Of a stretch of DNA of 36,908 bases, positions 33,060 to 36,908 are shown piece after piece. The stretch comes from an uncultured Lachnospiraceae bacterium. Its GTDB lineage: Bacteria > Bacillota > Clostridia > Lachnospirales > Lachnospiraceae. Numbering within the stretch: the stretch's first letter is position 1; the number at the start of each line of letters is the position of its first letter. Both the position numbers and the translations under genes were made by a program. The notes beneath the pieces were generated by a model. It worked only from the letters and a program-made list of their open reading frames with translations. It was not told the DNA's origin and searched no databases. The DNA is taken from positions 1 to 36,908 of the forward strand of contig CANRHU010000033.1 in assembly GCA_947630485.1 (NCBI GenBank), in the 5' to 3' direction.

Positions 33060-33959
33060 CTATTTATATACAATATACGCATCCCCATCCGTCACCTGCG
33101 CCGTGTACGGATCCAGCAGACTCACCGCCCCGCTGTAATAGAGAATGCGCTTCTCGGTCTGAACCGTGACCGGCCCGGCTACCGCAATCAGATGCAGGTC
33201 TATCCGACGTCGAATCTGCTCCGGCGTCACCGGATCATTCCGCTTCGCGTCAATCCATTTCTCACCCGCATCCGCATCTTTCGGCAGGCCCTCGCCGATT
33301 GTTGTTACGGAAAGCTTTTCCGTGTGATTGTCCACATCCTGGGATGCTTCCGTGAAATCTATCAGATCCGCCGCGTCCGAATATCGCAGAACCACACTGG
33401 CGGTTCCGTCTCCCAGGTGAACCTTTTCCACCGCGACCGCCTCATCCTGCCGCCGCAGACCCATCCATTCCGAACCTGCCTGCCGCACGCGCGTCTGCCG
33501 CGCATCCGTCTGTCCAGCGCCCGTTGATCGTGCCTGCCGCGCGTCCGCAGGATGCTCCGCATTGTAAGCCGCCACCTCTTCCTCAACGCGGGCGGTCAGC
33601 TCTTCCTCGCTGTAATAATCCTTCGCTTCATCATAAGTACCGCAAAGCGCCGTATAAATTCCGCCGTCCTTCGCGATATAAATCACGCTCCTGTCAGCAG
33701 GGAACGCTCCCCCGCCGACGCCGCAGCCCGTCAGAAGAAACATCGCAGCCACGACTATCACCGCAAGCCCCGTCACGGCAATCCTTCCCGCCCCCGTCAC
33801 GGTCCTTTCACTTTCAGCGTTTCTTCCCGCTTCCGCCACGGCCCTTTCACTTCCGGCGTTTCTTCCCGCTCCTGACACGGACCTTCCCACGCTGCCAGCG
33901 GCCCTTTTTCCGCCGTTCCCCGCATACTCCCGATCCCCCGCGCTCTCGTTCTTCCGCAT
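33060..33959 (-). CDS. lipoprotein with repeat-bearing N-terminal extension, unknown
   Basis: The 299-residue frame starts behind AGGAGG with a 4-base spacing. The hydrophobic signal and lipobox (TGLAVIVVAAMFLLTGCG) come only after 60 residues. Those 60 residues consist of 13-residue repeats (SGAGRNAGSERAV, AEAGRNAESERTV, TGAGRIAVTGLAV), the last merging into the signal. A GTG at 33776, with GGAAGG upstream, would give a short normal signal peptide and is a real alternative start. Past the Cys the protein is soluble: YIAKDGGIYTALCGTYDEAK, a second low-complexity stretch (ARQARSTGAGQTDARQTRVR), then KVHLGDGTASVVLRYSDAAD and a C-terminal beta-rich part. The family is not recognised. It has its own strong promoter and probably precedes glyS in the same transcript. 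Confidence 0.7.
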   Translation of the reverse strand: MRKNESAGDREYAGNGGKRAAGSVGRSVSGAGRNAGSERAVAEAGRNAESERTVTGAGRIAVTGLAVIVVAAMFLLTGCGVGGGAFPADRSVIYIAKDGGIYTALCGTYDEAKDYYSEEELTARVEEEVAAYNAEHPADARQARSTGAGQTDARQTRVRQAGSEWMGLRRQDEAVAVEKVHLGDGTASVVLRYSDAADLIDFTEASQDVDNHTEKLSVTTIGEGLPKDADAGEKWIDAKRNDPVTPEQIRRRIDLHLIAVAGPVTVQTEKRILYYSGAVSLLDPYTAQVTDGDAYIVYK

Positions 33960-34116
33960 AAGTCCCTCCTGTCATGTGATAAAAATGCCACTATGTAACC
34001 TGCTCACATTTCAGTTCCCTTATGCATCATTCTCTTACGCGCCGTTCTCTAATACACCTCTCAGGCATCGTTCTCCTAGGTATCGCTCTCCCGAACCGCC
34101 AAAGCGTTCAGCCCGC

Positions 34117-34145
34117 AGTATACCATGATTTTCCCTTATTTTCAA
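34117..34145 (-). promoter_or_regulatory. sigma-A promoter of the lipoprotein gene (and possibly glyS)
   Basis: On the minus strand, TTGAAA (34140-34145) and TATACT (34117-34122) are 17 bases apart, and a TGG before the -10 makes it extended. The leader to the ATG at 33959 is about 150 bases and contains loosely repeated AGAGAACGATGC-like stretches. Confidence 0.75.
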
Positions 34146-34200
34146 TACCTCCCCGCAATTTTATACCTCCCGCCCTTTACTCACAGCCCGCGAAACCACA

Positions 34201-34402
34201 GCGCAAAGACCACAGTCCGCACGAGGTGAATTTTGCGAGCGGCTAAAAATTCGAGACGAGCAGTGATTTGTGTTATCACGAAAAATGAACCTGTCCGAGC
34301 GAAGCGAGTTGTCCATTTTTCGTGATGCCCTTAACAAATCGCTGTGAATCCGAATTTTCCCGCAAGCAAACCTGAACCTCATGCGGACTGTGGTCCCTGC
34401 GC
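34201..34402. repeat. 202-bp fold-back (inverted-repeat) element
   Basis: Outer arms match almost perfectly: GACCACAGTCCGCACGAGGT (34208-34227) against the complement of ACCTCATGCGGACTGTGGTC (34377-34396). Middle parts pair with gaps (AGTGATTTGTGTTA with TTAACAAATCGCT). The inner arms TCACGAAAAATG and CATTTTTCGTGA (34276-34287 and 34314-34325) pair perfectly. The central loop includes CCGAGCGAAGCGAG. No coding frame is supported. This resembles a MITE or other non-autonomous fold-back element lying between recO and the lipoprotein promoter. The remainder of the 480-base gap holds the promoter and leader only. Confidence 0.85.
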
Positions 34403-34440
34403 GTCCCCTTCACGACTATCACAAATCGCGCGCCCTCTCC

Positions 34441-35100
34441 CTAAGACGCATCCCCCCTCAGCGTCTCCAGAATCCGAAGCGACTGAAACTCCCTGTCCAC
34501 ATACCGCCGCAAATTCATCTCCACACACTTCGCAAACTCCTCCAGCACCGGCTCCGACAGCGCAAACGTATACAGCTTCTCGATCGGGCTCCACACCACA
34601 TACTCCCACGCGTAAGCCGCCGATTCGCTGACCGCGGCCGGCGGTTTCTCCGTATACTCCCCGCCGATCACCATCGCCTTCAGCTCAAACACCCGCTGCA
34701 CCAGCCGGTCAGACAGGCCGGGCTTCAAAAGCGCCCGCAGCGATTGATAGATCAGAAGCAGCATGGACGACCCGTCCAGATTCTCCCGCGAATAGTAATC
34801 CCCGAATTCCAGGAAATACTGCCCGTAGCAGGCCGCCTCCACATCCGCCGTCAGCTCCTCAAAATACCGGCTGATCTCCGCGTCCTGCAGATTATACGCC
34901 TCCCGCCCCTCATAGAGCTTAAATGTCCCGAAGGCAAACGGCCGGCTGGGCCCCATAAGTCTGCTTCCGGGGCGCTTCGCGCCCCGTGCGAAGGCCGTGA
35001 TCTTGCCCCGCTCCCGGGTCAGAATCACCAGCCGCTTATCATATTCTCCCACCGAGGTGGATTTTAATACCATGCCGGTCAGTTCGATCAGTTCACGCAT
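34441..35100 (-). CDS. recO: DNA repair protein RecO
   Basis: RecO helps load RecA onto SSB-coated single-stranded DNA with RecR. The 219-residue protein has the N-terminal OB-fold (LTGMVLKSTSVGEYDKRLVI, LTRERGKITAFARGAKRPGS) and the helical C-terminal part (EAACYGQYFLEFGDYYSREN, LLLIYQSLRALLKPGLSDRL, QRVFELKAMVIGGEY). Typical RecO proteins are about 240-255 residues and carry a Cys-rich zinc site after the VFELKLL-like helix. Here that segment is replaced by TEKPPAAVSESAAYAWEYV, with no CxxC, so the zinc site has been lost. Identity is clear from the N-terminus. The start at 35100 is the only plausible ATG, although the ribosome binding site (GGAGGATGAA) is close. Confidence 0.93.
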   Translation of the reverse strand: MRELIELTGMVLKSTSVGEYDKRLVILTRERGKITAFARGAKRPGSRLMGPSRPFAFGTFKLYEGREAYNLQDAEISRYFEELTADVEAACYGQYFLEFGDYYSRENLDGSSMLLLIYQSLRALLKPGLSDRLVQRVFELKAMVIGGEYTEKPPAAVSESAAYAWEYVVWSPIEKLYTFALSEPVLEEFAKCVEMNLRRYVDREFQSLRILETLRGDAS

Positions 35101-35214
35101 TTCATCCTCCCCGCCGCCTTCTTATTGACAGGCTCTTATGGCAGACCTATCGGCCGGACAGCTTCACGCCGCCGCGTTCACAAAACCTCCAGGCCGGGCT
35201 CCAAAATGCTTCTC

Positions 35215-36908
35215 TCACGCAAGCCCGCCATCCCCCAGAATCCGGTTGATCTCATAATACGCCGGCGACTGCGCCAGCTCCGACACCTTCCAGCGCATCA
35301 GTTCATCCTCATAGACGCGAAACGTCTCATCGTCAAAAAGCACCCACTTGACAAGATCAAAGGCCCCCGGATGCTCCGCTGTGAACTGTTTCACCGTGCG
35401 GACGGCAATCCCGGCCGCTTCCGCAAGCGGATAGCCGTAGGCTCCGGTGGAAATGGACGGGAACGCGATGCTGCGAATCCCATGGTCCAGCGCCAGCTGC
35501 ATACAGGAGCGGTAACAGGAAGCCAGAAGCTCTGCCTCTTTCGCCGACCCGCCGTTCCAGACGGGACCGGGCGTATGGATCACGTTCCGGCACGGCAGCC
35601 GATAAGCTCCGGTAATCTTCGCCTCGCCGGTTCTGCAGCCGTGAAGTTTTCTGCACTCCCAAAGGAGCTTTGGCCCTGCCGCCCGGTGGATCGCGCCGTC
35701 TACGCCCCCTCCGCCCAAAAGACTGTTATTCGCCGCGTTTACGATTGCGGTCACCCCATGATCCTTCGTGATGTCGCCTTTCACAGCCTCAAACTTCACC
35801 GCAGGCACACCGGGCGCCGCGGCGTTCTCATCCTTCCACCGCATTTCAATATACTTTCTTTCCCAGTCCGGATCACGATAATGACCATACTCACTCATCT
35901 GGCAGCCGCGGCACAGATCGCCGGCCATCTCCAGGATCACATCCGAAAGCTCCAGGTTCCGTTTCCATTTCTCCTCAATCGCCTCATAGCCCAAAAGCGC
36001 GCCAAGGATATTGCCGGTGACCGCTCCGGTGGAATCACTGTCGCCTCTGTGGTTCACCGCCGCGATCACTCCGGCCGAAAAATCATCCTGATGACGCAGG
36101 GCGCAGTAAACCGCAATCGCCAGGGTCTCTTCGGCGACCCAGCCCTCGCCGAGCTGATGGATATTCTCCAGATCCGGCCTGTCATTCTCCGAAAGGCGGA
36201 CGGCCCGGTCAATGATATCGGTCAGTTCTTTTATGTGAGCGTCGTCCGCATAGATAGAGGCGACGGTATCCCGCGCTTCCAGGACGATCTGCTTAAGATT
36301 CGGGGCCTGCGCCTGCCGCGCGGCCTCTGTCTGCGGCGTCTCCCCGCCCGGATGCGCTGCCTGCGCCTGCTGCGCTGCCTCTGTCTGCTGCGCGGCAGCC
36401 GGTCCGTCCTTCTCCGGGTACACAAGCCTGCTGATGATATGCGTCAGCATCGCGGCCGGCATATACCCGAGAGAATGCTTATGGGTAATCGCGGCGATCT
36501 TCGCGCCCTCCTCGTCAATCACCTTGATCGGCGTACCGTGATAATCTATCAGCCCCATCGGCGCCACCCGCATCACGCCCCCGCAGCCCTTGCTGCTGTT
36601 TTGGGCCTCGCCGCCTTTCCGGATCGCGTGAAGCGCCGACATGCAGGTAATGCCCGGCGCGCGGCTGCTGTAAAGTTCAGGCACATCGCACAGCCAGGAA
36701 ACGCTTCCGCCCATGATGCCTCCGGCGCCAAGCTGCGCCCTTGCCTTCTCAAAAGACATCTCCTGGGTACGAAGCCAGTCAAGATACGCGTTCCCGACAT
36801 ATGCGTGCGGAGCCGCGCCTATCCCGCGCATCGCTCCCCTGGTACTTCCCATTAAGAGCCCGTTCGCTGTAAACAGCGTCATCTGCGTATCATCGGAGAT
36901 CAGCGCTT
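35215..36908 (-). CDS. ADP-ribosylglycohydrolase / macrodomain fusion (5' end beyond window)
   Basis: At least 564 residues are visible; the frame is still open at the right edge. The N-terminal part is an ADP-ribosylglycohydrolase (DraG/ARH-like). It has the metal-binding [16 protein letters not shown] right at the edge, [16 protein letters not shown], and the second metal site [20 protein letters not shown]. These enzymes remove ADP-ribose from targets. Residues of about 160-205 form an Ala/Gln-rich linker inside the domain. From about residue 355 a macrodomain follows ([70 protein letters not shown]), an ADP-ribose-binding and hydrolysing fold of MacroD type. Both parts look intact. The gene lies upstream of recO in the same direction, 115 bases away. 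Confidence 0.93.
   Translation of the reverse strand, partial: ALISDDTQMTLFTANGLLMGSTRGAMRGIGAAPHAYVGNAYLDWLRTQEMSFEKARAQLGAGGIMGGSVSWLCDVPELYSSRAPGITCMSALHAIRKGGEAQNSSKGCGGVMRVAPMGLIDYHGTPIKVIDEEGAKIAAITHKHSLGYMPAAMLTHIISRLVYPEKDGPAAAQQTEAAQQAQAAHPGGETPQTEAARQAQAPNLKQIVLEARDTVASIYADDAHIKELTDIIDRAVRLSENDRPDLENIHQLGEGWVAEETLAIAVYCALRHQDDFSAGVIAAVNHRGDSDSTGAVTGNILGALLGYEAIEEKWKRNLELSDVILEMAGDLCRGCQMSEYGHYRDPDWERKYIEMRWKDENAAAPGVPAVKFEAVKGDITKDHGVTAIVNAANNSLLGGGGVDGAIHRAAGPKLLWECRKLHGCRTGEAKITGAYRLPCRNVIHTPGPVWNGGSAKEAELLASCYRSCMQLALDHGIRSIAFPSISTGAYGYPLAEAAGIAVRTVKQFTAEHPGAFDLVKWVLFDDETFRVYEDELMRWKVSELAQSPAYYEINRILGDGGLA

Noticed and set aside
35125-36855. 576-residue plus-strand frame opposite the ADP-ribosylglycohydrolase fusion
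   Set aside because: No ribosome binding site and no domain. The minus strand encodes two clear enzymatic domains over the same bases.

Overview
The window reads as chromosomal DNA of a GC-rich Gram-positive anaerobe of the class Clostridia, most likely family Lachnospiraceae. The grounds are a DUF4364-type regulator, a DUF5716/DUF5717-type gene pair, a CdaA-CdaR c-di-AMP module, PurF with a propeptide and Fe-S cysteines, alpha2-type glycyl-tRNA synthetase, strong AGGAGG ribosome binding sites and canonical sigma-A promoters. Domain-family numbers are from memory and were not searched. I cannot name a species.

Layout. 1-1605 (-): carB (partial) and carA behind a textbook promoter. 1760-4666: cell-envelope or spore-type genes, namely a SpoIID-like/peptidoglycan-binding protein (+), an acidic lipoprotein (-) and an amidase with a SPOR domain (-). 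4773-10636 (-): a three-gene operon of unknown function encoding a 1192-residue repeat protein, a protein with a degenerate Hsp70/actin-like ATPase fold, and a TPR protein. It ends in a terminator that overlaps the last stop codon. 10774-11707 (+): a winged-helix DUF4364 protein and a small membrane protein. 11733-15182 (-): a PLP aminotransferase, hisC and an AI-2E/PerM-family membrane protein in tight overlap. 15281-20668 (-): a six-gene run of two unknown membrane proteins, cdaA, cdaR, HPr and a Wzy-like polymerase. 20869-25388 (-): purC, purF, purB and an unknown gene. 25631-26023 (-): a small membrane protein.

26173-31304 is an accessory patch. It holds a doubly broken Rpn/PDDEXK-type gene, a cobalamin late-pathway run (cbiB, cobD, cobQ) whose last gene runs into a truncated, frameshifted cobO start, and an IS200-like tnpA remnant with a nonsense codon and an internal deletion. 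The cobalamin genes look like a salvaged piece of a longer operon, with no visible promoter or B12 riboswitch.

31534-36908 (-) returns to core genes: glyS, a lipoprotein with a repeat-rich N-terminus, a roughly 200-bp fold-back element, recO, and an ADP-ribosylglycohydrolase/macrodomain fusion that runs off the right edge.

The main candidates for undescribed biology are the Hsp70-like/giant-repeat/TPR operon, the coupling of c-di-AMP synthesis genes to HPr and a polysaccharide polymerase, the fold-back and intergenic repeat elements, and the eroded cobalamin island.
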